Below, piece by piece: positions 16,234-24,337 of a DNA stretch of 35,756 nt (position 1 is its first letter; each line of letters begins with the position of its first letter). The stretch lies in the NCBI RefSeq assembly GCF_947493425.1, contig NZ_CANLRP010000087.1, positions 1 to 35,756 on the forward strand. Direction: 5' to 3'. This DNA comes from an uncultured Microscilla sp. (lineage in GTDB: Bacteria; Bacteroidota; Bacteroidia; Cytophagales; Microscillaceae). The translations under genes and the position numbers were made by a program. The notes under the pieces are model-generated. The model searched no databases. It had not been told where the DNA came from and saw only the letters and a program-made list of their open reading frames with translations.

Positions 16234-16557
16234 TTAGTCCCAACTCAACTTTTCTTCGTCGCTTGAATTGTCATCAAACTGCGAAAAATCAACGTCAGGT
16301 AGAAGATCAGTTTTCACATACTCGACTGATTCCTTCAACGCCTCAACAAATTTGTTGAAATCTTCTTTGTATAGAAAAATTTTGTGCTTTTCATAGGTAT
16401 AACTACCATTGTCACGATACCTTCTCTTGCTCTCTGTAATGGTAAGGTAGTAATCGTTGGAACGAGTAGATTTGACATCAAAGAAATAAGTCCTTTTCCC
16501 CGCTCTTACTCTTTTTGAATAAATTTCGTCTCTTTCTTTTTCTTTCTTATCTTCCAC
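16234..16557 (-). CDS. PUR-like nucleic-acid-binding protein (DUF3276 family)
   Basis: The 107-residue protein matches what I know of DUF3276, a small family of Bacteroidota and spirochaetes with a PUR-alpha-like fold. After a charged start (MEDKKEKERDEIYSKRVRAG) it shows the pattern KRTYFFDVKSTRSNDYYLTI, then TESKRR and KIFLYKEDFNKFVEALKE, and an acidic tail. Members bind single-stranded DNA or RNA; the Borrelia homologue BpuR regulates gene expression. It is cytoplasmic and transcribed alone, converging on the LRR gene. The AT-rich DNA upstream (16558-16623) probably carries its promoter. Confidence 0.85.
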   Translation of the reverse strand: MEDKKEKERDEIYSKRVRAGKRTYFFDVKSTRSNDYYLTITESKRRYRDNGSYTYEKHKIFLYKEDFNKFVEALKESVEYVKTDLLPDVDFSQFDDNSSDEEKLSWD

Positions 16558-16623
16558 TTTGTCTAAATTTTAAAGTTGAATGTTAAGTAAAGTTATAATA
16601 TTATTCTTTCTAACAAAAACGTT

Positions 16624-17010
16624 TTGAATAATAAATTAACATTTTATATTGATGATTCAAATAAATCTGGAGTTATCATATTAAAATATTTTTGCCCAAG
16701 TAACAAAAGTGACCAGCAAAAAATATTTTTTCGTTTTAGAGATCATTTCCTTCTCAGCAATCTATTTAAAACATTTCACCTATTTTTATTAAATATGTTT
16801 TCTATTTTTGTAAGGGATAACTCAATCATTCATTTTGTATTACCTATGGCTTGGCAGAGAGCTAATTGGCTCTACTACAGTAGGTTATGTAAGTATAAGC
16901 TTTTTCCGGCAAAATTTATGGCTGACTTTGAGTATATTTACCCTCACAAAGTTCTAAAAACTCAAAAAGCACTGATCACTTTTCAAACTCGTTTTGAGGA
17001 GAATAATTAA
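16624..17010 (+). CDS. orphan ORF with TTG start
   Basis: I recognise no family. The frame of 128 codons is open in AT-rich DNA, where stops should be frequent, and ends 5 bp before rlpA, which argues for a real or recently decayed gene. No ATG lies between the upstream in-frame stop at 16588 and residue 57, so a TTG at 16624 is the only common start. The product would be basic and aromatic-rich, with a hydrophobic patch at about 45-75 (FKTFHLFLLNMFSIFV). Base composition is clearly richer in A and T than rlpA. It could be a pseudogene remnant or a transferred orphan. Confidence 0.4.
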   Translation: MNNKLTFYIDDSNKSGVIILKYFCPSNKSDQQKIFFRFRDHFLLSNLFKTFHLFLLNMFSIFVRDNSIIHFVLPMAWQRANWLYYSRLCKYKLFPAKFMADFEYIYPHKVLKTQKALITFQTRFEENN

Positions 17011-17015
17011 AAATT

Positions 17016-17846
17016 ATGTATAATCAAACAAACAAAAGATGGCATAACCGCTATGATGCAACTGCGATAAAAAAGGCCTTATGCTTCGTTTTTGTATCGA
17101 TGTATGTTTTTGGTGGTTTCTCAAAATTATACGCTCAGAAAAGCTTTATCCAACGGGGTATTGCTTCTTATTATACCGACCGCTTTGACGGCAGAAAAAC
17201 AGCCAGCGGCGAAATATTTGATAACCGTGAACTGGTGGGTTCTCACAAAAAGCTGCCTTTCAATACGATGGTCAAAGTAACCAACCTTGCCAACAAACGA
17301 TCGGTGGTTGTACGCATCAACGACCGGGGACCTTATGCTCACGGGCGTATCATAGATGTGTCTAAGTCCGCCGCCAACCTGATCGGTTTATACGCTACCG
17401 GGACTGCCAAAGTGCTCATACAGGCAGTGGGTAGAGACGGCGTGGTGACCAAAGAAACCCCTAAAAAAATAACCCCTATCTCAGCAAAGAAAATTACGAC
17501 CACTGTCAATACCAACTCAAAAACCACCAGGGCTTCGGTCGAAAAAGATTTTAAAATTGGCAAAACTTACGATGCGGTTGGATTCGAAAAAACACCCCAT
17601 GGTTATGGAGTACAAGTGGCTTACTTTACCACTTTGGCAAGCGCCAAAAAGCAATGCGGCGAGGTAACAGGTGCCACCAACATACAAGAGGTATTTATAC
17701 AAGTGGGGTGGGACAATAAAAAACAGCGCAAGATTTATCGGGTGATGGTAGGCTCATTTGCTAACAAAAGTGCCTCTTCGCTTACCCAAAGACAGCTCAG
17801 GCGAGGAGGATTTAAGGGCTTTTTGGCGCGGCACCACCTAAAATAG
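17016..17846 (+). CDS. rlpA: RlpA-family septal ring lytic transglycosylase with SPOR domain
   Basis: The 276-residue protein has a signal peptide (hydrophobic core about residues 23-38, ending KLYAQ). A double-psi beta-barrel follows at about 45-135 with the RlpA signatures GIASYYTDRFDGRKTASGE and VRINDRGPYAHGRIIDVS. After a Thr/Lys-rich linker, a SPOR domain at about 195-275 (GYGVQVAYFTTLASAKKQC and IYRVMVGSFANKSAS) is predicted to bind denuded septal peptidoglycan. RlpA cleaves glycan strands lacking stem peptides during daughter-cell separation. The SPOR domain is spaced normally for the family. No other division gene is adjacent. Confidence 0.92.
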   Translation: MYNQTNKRWHNRYDATAIKKALCFVFVSMYVFGGFSKLYAQKSFIQRGIASYYTDRFDGRKTASGEIFDNRELVGSHKKLPFNTMVKVTNLANKRSVVVRINDRGPYAHGRIIDVSKSAANLIGLYATGTAKVLIQAVGRDGVVTKETPKKITPISAKKITTTVNTNSKTTRASVEKDFKIGKTYDAVGFEKTPHGYGVQVAYFTTLASAKKQCGEVTGATNIQEVFIQVGWDNKKQRKIYRVMVGSFANKSASSLTQRQLRRGGFKGFLARHHLK

Positions 17847-17942
17847 TCTCTTTAGTTGGGTTTAGGAAAAACGATCCAATAATTAGCCGCTTTTAGGGGT
17901 TTTGTAGCCGTTGCCTGTCTATAAAATTGCAGACTCTCAAGC

Positions 17943-17999
17943 TTAAAAACTATTTAATTACGTGTTTAGGCGTAAAATCCAACGCCTTTGAAAAATAAA
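17943..17999 (+). repeat. shared intergenic cassette, part 1, copy 2
   Basis: This is the counterpart of 14404-14460: the same TTAAAAACTATTTAATT start and GTGTTTAGGCGTAAAA core. Here AGGCGT can pair with ACGCCT 8 bases later. Confidence 0.75.
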
Positions 18000-18223
18000 G
18001 TAAGTAAATAACTTTTAATGTTACATGGATTAATAGGGTAAATGTTTACTCGAATCTGCTTCTAATTGTTAAAGTTGTAAATCTTTGAAAATGAGTGTCT
18101 TACAAGCTTGGTGGTTACCTGTGAACCGAATCTATTTCTAAATCCCGATTCATTTCATCGGGGCAGCTTGCTATGATGAGCTCAACGGAGGAGGGAGCAC
18201 CAATATATATCGGTATCTAAGGA

Positions 18224-18286
18224 CTTGCGGCTTGTCGCACCGATATGCATCGGTATCCAAGGACTTGAAACTTGCCCCTATAGGGG
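18224..18286 (+). repeat. shared intergenic cassette, part 2, copy 2
   Basis: This is the counterpart of 14863-14928 with very few differences. The sub-motif CGGTATCYAAGGACTTG occurs twice in a row here (18210 and 18251), suggesting local duplication. The DUF58 start codon lies 36 bp downstream. Confidence 0.8.
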
Positions 18287-18321
18287 ATTTCTATCTTTAA
18301 AAAACAAACCATCATACATAT

Positions 18322-19248
18322 ATGTCAAAACAGCAAGTGATTACTGGCAACAACCTGGGCAGTATCAAAGAATTTGGTAACATAGAGTTTTTGGCTCGCC
18401 AAATGGTAGAAGGTTTTATTACTGGTTTGCACCGATCGCCTTTTCACGGCTTTTCGGTAGAGTTTGCCGAGCACCGCCTGTACAATTCGGGCGAAAGCAC
18501 CCGTCATATAGACTGGAAGGTATTTGCCAAAACAGATCGTTTGTATACCAAGCGCTACGAAGAAGAAACTAACTTGCGTTGTCAGTTGCTGATTGATGTA
18601 TCGCCTTCGATGTATTACCCTGCCGAAAACAATGGAAAAATCACCTTTAGCATTATGGCAGCGGCAGCGGTGGCTTATATGTTACAAAAACAACGCGACG
18701 CGGTGAGTTTAGGCACTTTTTCGGACGACATAGAGGAGCATACCCAAACCAAGTCTACCCCCTCGCATATTCACAAAATATTTACCCTACTAGAGAATTT
18801 GTTGCACCGCGAAAAAACCGAAACCAAAACCTCGGTGGCGGATGTACTGCACAAGATTGCCGATAAAATAGGACGTCGTGCCCTGGTCATTATTTTTAGC
18901 GATATGTTTGATAACTCTGAACAGGCAGACCAACTTTTTTCGGCATTGCAACACCTTAAGCACAACCGCCACGAGGTAGTGCTGTTTCACGTAACTGATA
19001 AAAAAACCGAACAAGAGTTTGACTTTGACGACCGCCCACATGAGTTTATAGACCTCGAAACCGGGCAAAAAGTAAAGCTGCAACCTTCGCAGATCAAAGA
19101 TCACTATAAAAAACACGTGGCGACCTTCAAGCACGATTTAAAGCTCAAGTGTGGACAATACAAAATTGATTTTATCGAGGCAGATATTGCCGAGGGTTTC
19201 GAGCAAATCCTGCAAACATATTTGGTGAAAAGAAGCAAGATGAGATAA
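18322..19248 (+). CDS. DUF58 domain protein with vWA-like fold
   Basis: The 308-residue protein carries the DUF58 signature around RHIDWKVFAKTDRLYTKRYEE (about residues 61-82, shown in part). A metal-ion-dependent adhesion site of type DxSxS follows at Asp92-Ser94-Ser96 (LLIDVSPSMYY), and LVIIFSDMFDN at about 192-202 fits the vWA fold. There are no membrane segments, so it is a cytoplasmic member. DUF58 proteins usually work with a MoxR AAA+ ATPase in chaperone-like or stress systems; no MoxR gene is adjacent here. The next gene starts 4 bp after the stop, so the two are co-transcribed. Confidence 0.9.
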   Translation: MSKQQVITGNNLGSIKEFGNIEFLARQMVEGFITGLHRSPFHGFSVEFAEHRLYNSGESTRHIDWKVFAKTDRLYTKRYEEETNLRCQLLIDVSPSMYYPAENNGKITFSIMAAAAVAYMLQKQRDAVSLGTFSDDIEEHTQTKSTPSHIHKIFTLLENLLHREKTETKTSVADVLHKIADKIGRRALVIIFSDMFDNSEQADQLFSALQHLKHNRHEVVLFHVTDKKTEQEFDFDDRPHEFIDLETGQKVKLQPSQIKDHYKKHVATFKHDLKLKCGQYKIDFIEADIAEGFEQILQTYLVKRSKMR

Positions 19249-19252
19249 GGAC

Positions 19253-20191
19253 TTGAAGACGATTTTTAAATACTTGCGCACCCACTACCAAAACCATTTT
19301 CAGTGGAAGCTTTACCTGTACTTTGCGTTATTAATGGTAGGCTGTTTTTATGTAAACTATACATTCAATTTTGAAACTAAATACATCAATCCGCCAGGGC
19401 GTTCGCATTGGTTGCGAATGCTGTCTTATGCATTGTTTTATGGGCTGGCATATTTTGCCATTGCCGTACCTCAGGCATTGTTGAGCAAAACCAACTACTT
19501 GCATCAGCGCGACTTTTGGCTGCGAAGTTTGTTCTTTTTAGGCATACTTAGCATTATGGCGGGTTTTTGGTTTTACCGCGACTGGATCAAGGCTTGGGTA
19601 CAAGACTACAATTCACGCCGCTTTTTGTTTTCTTTGGGTAGCAACCTTAAGAGTCTGTTTACCATTTTTATTCCGCTTATTCTGTTCAAAAGATGGAAAG
19701 ACCGCCAAGAAAATTCGCTCTATGGGCTTACTACCAAAGGTTTTGTAGCAAAACCCTACCTGTTGATGCTTGCTTTTATGTTGCCTCTATTGATTTGGGC
19801 GTCGTTTCAGTCAGGTTTTTTGAGCGCATACCCCGCGTTTAAGCCCTGGAAACGCCCTCCGGTTTTTGGGCTGACGAGTTGGCAAATGTTTGGGATTTTT
19901 GAGCTTACTTATAGCTGGGATTTTATCAATACGGAGCTTATTTTTAGGGGGGCGCTTATTATAGGCATGGCACGGGTAATGAAAGAACACAGTATTTTGC
20001 CTATGGTAGCTGTATATGCTTTGTTGCACTTCGAAAAACCTATGGCTGAAGCAATTGGTTCTATATTTGGCGGCTACATTCTAGGCGTTATTGCCCTGTA
20101 TTCGCGTAGTATTTTTGGGGGCATTATCATTCACCTGGGGGTAGCCCTGTTGATGGATGCGCTGGCGATTGGGCAGTATTTTATGAAGTAA
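19253..20191 (+). CDS. CPBP-family intramembrane protease-like protein
   Basis: The 312-residue protein has about eight hydrophobic segments and the conserved CPBP/CAAX-protease core near the C-terminus. Motif 1 reads NTELIFRGAL (Glu228, Arg232), motif 2 reads YALLHF (His259) and motif 3 has His294 (GIIIHLG). The first Glu of the usual EExxxR is Thr227, so only one of the paired glutamates remains; activity is therefore uncertain. The start is TTG at 19253, 4 bp after the DUF58 stop and preceded by AAGGA; the first ATG (residue 28) would cut TM1. It may process or protect a membrane substrate together with the DUF58 protein. Confidence 0.8.
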   Translation: MKTIFKYLRTHYQNHFQWKLYLYFALLMVGCFYVNYTFNFETKYINPPGRSHWLRMLSYALFYGLAYFAIAVPQALLSKTNYLHQRDFWLRSLFFLGILSIMAGFWFYRDWIKAWVQDYNSRRFLFSLGSNLKSLFTIFIPLILFKRWKDRQENSLYGLTTKGFVAKPYLLMLAFMLPLLIWASFQSGFLSAYPAFKPWKRPPVFGLTSWQMFGIFELTYSWDFINTELIFRGALIIGMARVMKEHSILPMVAVYALLHFEKPMAEAIGSIFGGYILGVIALYSRSIFGGIIIHLGVALLMDALAIGQYFMK

Positions 20192-20531
20192 ATGGTATTC
20201 AGTTGATAGCCCAATGCTGGTGTAGCTGACGCAGAGCATCGATATCTAAGGACTTGCAAGCTCGATTCTTTAGTGTAGGTAGATTTTATAATATACGTCA
20301 GCACTATCGACCATCGGCTATGGGCTAAAATACAACCAGAACTTTCAGCCAAACAAGGCTTAAGCAAACAGCATTGAACCATCGACCATTGACTGTGGCT
20401 TATTTTGTATAAAAAACTTTTTAATTAGTATAAATGCGTCAACTTATTGGCTAACAACGTAGTTAACCAAGTAAGTTTTGTAACGACAAAAGTCTTTTTA
20501 AAAACATAAATTCCTAAATTTTAGAGTAACC
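20192..20531. other. intergenic region with a heptamer-edged element
   Basis: This 340 bp gap holds a partial copy of cassette part 2 (20238-20262), the heptamer-edged element (20265-20400) and about 120 bp of AT-rich DNA before the lpoB-like gene. No ORF is supported. Confidence 0.6.
20265..20400. repeat. heptamer-edged modular element with an inverted block
   Basis: Units CTATCGAC, CATCGGC and TATGGGC (20304-20325) and CATCGAC, CATTGAC (20381-20394) are the reverse complement of the GTCGATA unit. The block GATTTTATAATATACGTCAGC (split at 20283-20302) is the inverse of 12681-12700, while AACTTTCAGC-type sequence at 20339-20375 repeats 12744-12780 in direct orientation. Blocks are therefore reshuffled between copies. 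Confidence 0.7.
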
Positions 20532-21134
20532 ATGACAATACGCCATTTTATAACTTCTGCATCTTTTGTATTTGTTTTTGCCCTTGTTTTTTTGGCAAGC
20601 TGTACCACTAGCCAACGAGTAACCCGCATAGACCCTAACAAAACTACCGACTTAAGTGGGCGTTGGAATGATACCGATTCGCGTTTGGTGGCTGAAGCTA
20701 TGTCGAGCGATGCATTGGCGGCGGCTTGGCTCACTCAATTTGCTACCAGCAAAAACAAAAAACCAGTGGTAATTGTAGGCATGATCAAGAATAAAAGCCA
20801 CGAACACATCCAATCCGAAACTTTTATCAAAGACATGGAGCGTCAATTTATTAAGTCGGGCGCCATCAGAATTGTACAAAACAGTGCTTTTAGAGAAAAG
20901 ATAAGAGAAGAACGCGCCGACCAACAAGAATTTGCCTCACCGTCTACTCAAAAGAAATGGGGAAAAGAATTAGGCGCCGATTTTATGGTGTTTGGCAACA
21001 TCAACTCTATTGTTGACCAGGAAGGTCGTAGGAAGGTAGTGTACTATCAGATAAACCTGGAATTGGCCAACATTGAAACCAACGAACTGGTGTGGATTGG
21101 CGAAAAGAAAATCAAAAAGTATATCACAAATTAG
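20532..21134 (+). CDS. LpoB-like lipoprotein (penicillin-binding protein activator family)
   Basis: The 200-residue protein begins with a lipoprotein signal peptide and lipobox LASC (Cys24), so it is probably attached to the outer membrane inner face. The mature part fits the LpoB/COG3417 family: DLSGRWNDTDSRLVAEAM at about 41-58, VVIVGMIKNKSHEHI, an FIKDMERQFIKSGAIRIV helix-strand, and ELGADFMVFGNINSIVD. In gammaproteobacteria LpoB activates PBP1b; here no penicillin-binding protein gene is adjacent, so the role is inferred from family only. It precedes a COG3014-type lipoprotein gene, a pairing seen in other bacteria. A terminator follows, so the two may have separate transcripts. Confidence 0.85.
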   Translation: MTIRHFITSASFVFVFALVFLASCTTSQRVTRIDPNKTTDLSGRWNDTDSRLVAEAMSSDALAAAWLTQFATSKNKKPVVIVGMIKNKSHEHIQSETFIKDMERQFIKSGAIRIVQNSAFREKIREERADQQEFASPSTQKKWGKELGADFMVFGNINSIVDQEGRRKVVYYQINLELANIETNELVWIGEKKIKKYITN

Positions 21135-21170
21135 TGATAAGCTATTAGTGACAAGCAACAAATTGATGAG

Positions 21171-21204
21171 TGAGTAATGACAATAGGGTTATTACTCATT
21201 TTTT
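21171..21204 (+). terminator. rho-independent terminator after the lpoB-like gene
   Basis: TGAGTAAT (21171-21178) pairs perfectly with ATTACTCA (21191-21198) and is followed by six T. The loop is 12 bases. Confidence 0.75.
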
Positions 21205-21293
21205 ATACCATGCAACCCTGCACTCGTTGGCTGCATCTTGTAAATAAGCGGCAACTCATAAGTTAAGCACATAACCAATACTCAAACACCCCC

Positions 21294-22730
21294 ATGAAAC
21301 TCTTGCAAAAATATCATCAATCGATCAAACCCCTGCTGTGGCTGGTAGTGGCAAGCCTGAGCTTAAGCTCGTGCATGTCTTATTACCAAACCCGGTATGC
21401 CTTCCACAAAAACTTTGAAAATGGCAATTTGCCTGCCGCTGAACAAGCCCTGTTAAAAGACAAAAAAGGTCCTCGCCGAAATACCAAATTGTTGTATTAC
21501 CTCAACCTGGGCACAGTTAACTCCATCATGGGAAACTATGCCCGTAGCAATGAATTTTTCGAACAAGCCCACCGCATTGGCGAAAACTACCGGGTAAATT
21601 ACCTCAAAGAGGCCGCTTCTTTTTTGGTAAACCCGATGGTAACCGAATACAAAGGAGAAGATTTTGAACTGTTGATGATTCATTATTACAAAGCACTTAA
21701 TTTTTTGAAAATGGGCGACAAAGAAGCCGCTTTGGTAGAGTGCAAACGAATGAATATAAAACTGAATGCCTTGGGTACCAAATACAAAAATATAGAGGGT
21801 AAATATCATAAAGATGCTTTTGTGCATAATCTAATGGGCATCATCTATGAGGCAAACCACGACTACAACAATGCTTTTATTGCTTACCGCAATGCAGTAA
21901 ATGTATACCAGGGTACTTATAAGAAAATGTTTGGATTGGGGGTGCCTGATCAGCTCAAAAAAGACATTATACGGGCAGCTCACCTTACCGGGTTTAAAGA
22001 AGAAAAAGCGCGTTATGAAGAGATGTTTGGGCAAAGCTACCAGCCTTTACCCAAGGGTGGCGGCGACCTGGTGTTTTTTTGGCACAATGGCTTAGGTCCT
22101 ATCAAAGCAGAGTGGTCGATCAATTTTAATATTTTGCGGGGCGAAGGAGGAAATGTTACTTTTAAGAATGATCAATATGGATGGAGCTTTCCTTTTTTTA
22201 TAGACAATGACCGCTACCAAAACAGTGGGCTAGAGCAAATGGAGTTTATCAGGGTTACTTTTCCCAAATATATTCTAAGATCCCCCCTGTATCAGGGAGC
22301 TACCTTACACTGGAATAACCAAACTTTTTTGCTTGAGCAAGCCGAAAATGTGAGTAAACTTGCCTTGAAAAGCCTGGAACAACGCATGCTATACGAGGTG
22401 GGCAAATCGTTGCTAAGGTTGGCGCTCAAAAAAGGCAGTGAGTATGCCTTGCGTCATCAAGATAAAAACGCGGGTGCCGCTATCTTGAGTGCCTTCAATG
22501 CGGTGACCGAAAAAGCAGATACCCGTGCCTGGCAATCAGTGCCCCATAGTATTTATTATACCAGAATACATCTGCCCGAAGGTAAACAATCGATCAAGTT
22601 TACGCCTCAATCGAGTAGCCAAAGCAAGGCGTACAATTTTAGTTTTGACATCAAACGGGGACAAACTTATTTTCATACCTTCCACTCGCTTGACACACAA
22701 CCAGGTGGAATGGCTTCAGGGGTGCGGTAG
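21294..22730 (+). CDS. COG3014-type TPR lipoprotein
   Basis: The 478-residue protein has a lipoprotein signal ending SLSSC (Cys27). From about residue 30 to 230 it shows tetratricopeptide-like helix pairs (LNLGTVNSIMGNYARSNEFF, then MIHYYKALNFLKMGDKEAAL and AFVHNLMGIIYEANHDYNNA). The rest is beta-rich and unassigned, with a conserved-looking WHNGLGPIKAEWSIN segment. This layout matches the COG3014 group of uncharacterised lipoproteins, which often neighbour LpoB-like genes. A cell-envelope role is likely; no enzyme motif is visible. It is in line with the lpoB-like gene but separated by 159 bp with a terminator. Confidence 0.8.
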   Translation: MKLLQKYHQSIKPLLWLVVASLSLSSCMSYYQTRYAFHKNFENGNLPAAEQALLKDKKGPRRNTKLLYYLNLGTVNSIMGNYARSNEFFEQAHRIGENYRVNYLKEAASFLVNPMVTEYKGEDFELLMIHYYKALNFLKMGDKEAALVECKRMNIKLNALGTKYKNIEGKYHKDAFVHNLMGIIYEANHDYNNAFIAYRNAVNVYQGTYKKMFGLGVPDQLKKDIIRAAHLTGFKEEKARYEEMFGQSYQPLPKGGGDLVFFWHNGLGPIKAEWSINFNILRGEGGNVTFKNDQYGWSFPFFIDNDRYQNSGLEQMEFIRVTFPKYILRSPLYQGATLHWNNQTFLLEQAENVSKLALKSLEQRMLYEVGKSLLRLALKKGSEYALRHQDKNAGAAILSAFNAVTEKADTRAWQSVPHSIYYTRIHLPEGKQSIKFTPQSSSQSKAYNFSFDIKRGQTYFHTFHSLDTQPGGMASGVR

Positions 22731-22895
22731 TTGTAAAATAATGGTTTTATGGCTTAATCGTATTATCCAATACTTGAACTGTAAGTGTTTCTATGCTCAT
22801 GAGTGGATATGTTTTGGCTGTTGTAACCACAAAGTTAACTTCCACTCTTTCTATTTAAAAATATAATCAAAAACCCTACGGAGTATTGACATAAG

Positions 22896-22930
22896 AAAGC
22901 CCTTCAGAAACTAAATTCCGAAAGGCCTTT
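22896..22930. terminator. bidirectional terminator
   Basis: AAAGCCCTTCAGAA pairs with TTCCGAAAGGCCTTT (two mismatches). It lies between the convergent COG3014-type gene and the T9SS-sorted protein gene. It lacks a long T-run, so its strength is uncertain. Confidence 0.55.
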
Positions 22931-22993
22931 GAGTTGTTTATTATACAAAAGTTAGCGTAAACTACCCTAACCTTTGCCCATATACTTTATGCA

Positions 22994-23896
22994 TTATCGT
23001 TTTATTATACGCTTGGTTTGGGTACCTGCCGAAGTTTTAATTCTTAGGTAATAAGTCCCATTTTTTAATTCCCTCATATCTACCTTCTGGGCGTGAGTTC
23101 CTGCACTCTTTGTTTCGTTTAATACTTCTTTTATAAATTTGCCATTGGCATCTACCAACCGAATAGTTACTCTTTCGGTTTGTATCAAAGTATACTCTAC
23201 CTTGCTCTCGGTACCCAATGGGTTAGGGTAAATGGTGGTGTTTTTGCCTGGCTTGGTTTTAGTAGTGGCGGCAGGATCAAATAATAAAAACCTTACAGGG
23301 TGCAGCATTTTGCGCATGCCATGCCTTCTCTTACCATGATGACCTTTGCGCTTGTGATGCCTTTTGTGCTCACCTGTTTTATGTGAGGCAGGTTTTCGTT
23401 CACCAAAATGCTTTACTCTAATGGCTTTAAGGTCTTTGTGCCATTGTTCTTGTTGCGGTTTTATTTCAGCAATTAGTTTTTCTACCGTAGTTTCATACTT
23501 ATCTACGATCTGCCAGGCCGCAAATTTGGCGTTACGACGCGCTTTACGCATGGCTTTCATTTCCTGCTTTTGTGTCTCAGTCAACTGAGGACGCTCTCCT
23601 TTTTTGTGTAGCTTACGCATTTCTTTTCGATGGGCACGCATTTTTTTTCGGGCGGCTTTTTTCTGTGCCCGCAGGTCGTCTACTTTTTGGCGGTCAGCCA
23701 CACTCATTACTGCATCTAGCTTTATGCGTTGGGCTTTTATTACTGGTAATACATTTTTTTGTTTGTAAGCCCTTGCTTCTGTTCGATAGGCTTTACGTTT
23801 AGCGCGTTTTTCTTCTTTGCTGAGCTGTTGCGCCCAAAGTGAGGTACTACATGCCAGCAGGACAATTAGCCAAAGTTTTTTTTGGAAAAATCTCAT
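22994..23896 (-). CDS. highly basic secreted protein with T9SS type A sorting domain
   Basis: The 300-residue protein has a signal peptide (about 1-23, ending SLWAQQ). A long, very Lys/Arg-rich helical region follows (about 25-165), with repeated basic segments such as RAQKKAARKKMRAHRKEMRK. Then comes a His/Lys/Arg cluster (about 168-195). At about 222-300 lies a type A sorting domain with IYPNPLG, VEYTL, GTYYLRI and KRIIKR, typical of the C-terminal signal recognised by the type IX secretion system. It should therefore be exported to the cell surface and its tail removed. The basic region recalls Spy/CpxP-like helical proteins, but I cannot assign it. It is transcribed alone. Confidence 0.85.
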   Translation of the reverse strand: MRFFQKKLWLIVLLACSTSLWAQQLSKEEKRAKRKAYRTEARAYKQKNVLPVIKAQRIKLDAVMSVADRQKVDDLRAQKKAARKKMRAHRKEMRKLHKKGERPQLTETQKQEMKAMRKARRNAKFAAWQIVDKYETTVEKLIAEIKPQQEQWHKDLKAIRVKHFGERKPASHKTGEHKRHHKRKGHHGKRRHGMRKMLHPVRFLLFDPAATTKTKPGKNTTIYPNPLGTESKVEYTLIQTERVTIRLVDANGKFIKEVLNETKSAGTHAQKVDMRELKNGTYYLRIKTSAGTQTKRIIKR

Positions 23897-23986
23897 AGTT
23901 AAAAAGTTTTTTATTAGTTGATAAAGAATGGTTAAAAAGTAACTTGTTTTTATTTATGATTAAGGTCAATGCATTGCGCTTTGGTT

Positions 23987-24118
23987 CTTAGACAGGGGCG
24001 TTGAATTTTTTATTCCAAAACAGCATAAAAAAAATATTCACAAAAAGGTAATAATCTGTTAATCAGGTGCTTGTTTGTCTGAAAAAAAATACTTGCCTAA
24101 TTAAACCCTCTGTCTAAA
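23987..24118. repeat. long-range inverted repeat upstream of the T9SS-sorted gene
   Basis: TTAGACAGGGG with TTGAATT (from 23988) is the inverse of AATTAAACCC with CTGTCTAA (to 24117), about 16 matching bases in each arm, around 90 bp of AT-rich DNA. It may be a weak member of the palindromic class or a control region. Confidence 0.45.
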
Positions 24119-24337
24119 AGACAAAAAAAACAAGAAAAAAGAGGGCGCAAAATTTGATCAGGTTTGAGCCAATTTTGATGTTAATATTTAACATGTTCGG
24201 TTCGACTAGAAAATCCCAATTCTATAGTGTACTTTTGCGAAATATTCTTTGGTTCATATTATTACCATTCAATATCCCAGTGGTTTGGTGCTCAAAATTA
24301 TTTGTGTTTTTGGTAAAACTTAATGCTAAACAATCAG

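Larger units (their letters stand above)
17847..18321. other. intergenic region before the DUF58 gene
   Basis: This 475 bp gap holds cassette part 1 (17943-17999), a hairpin CCCGAT/ATCGGG (18144-18162) and cassette part 2 (18224-18286). The rest is AT-rich with no ORF I would support. Confidence 0.6.
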
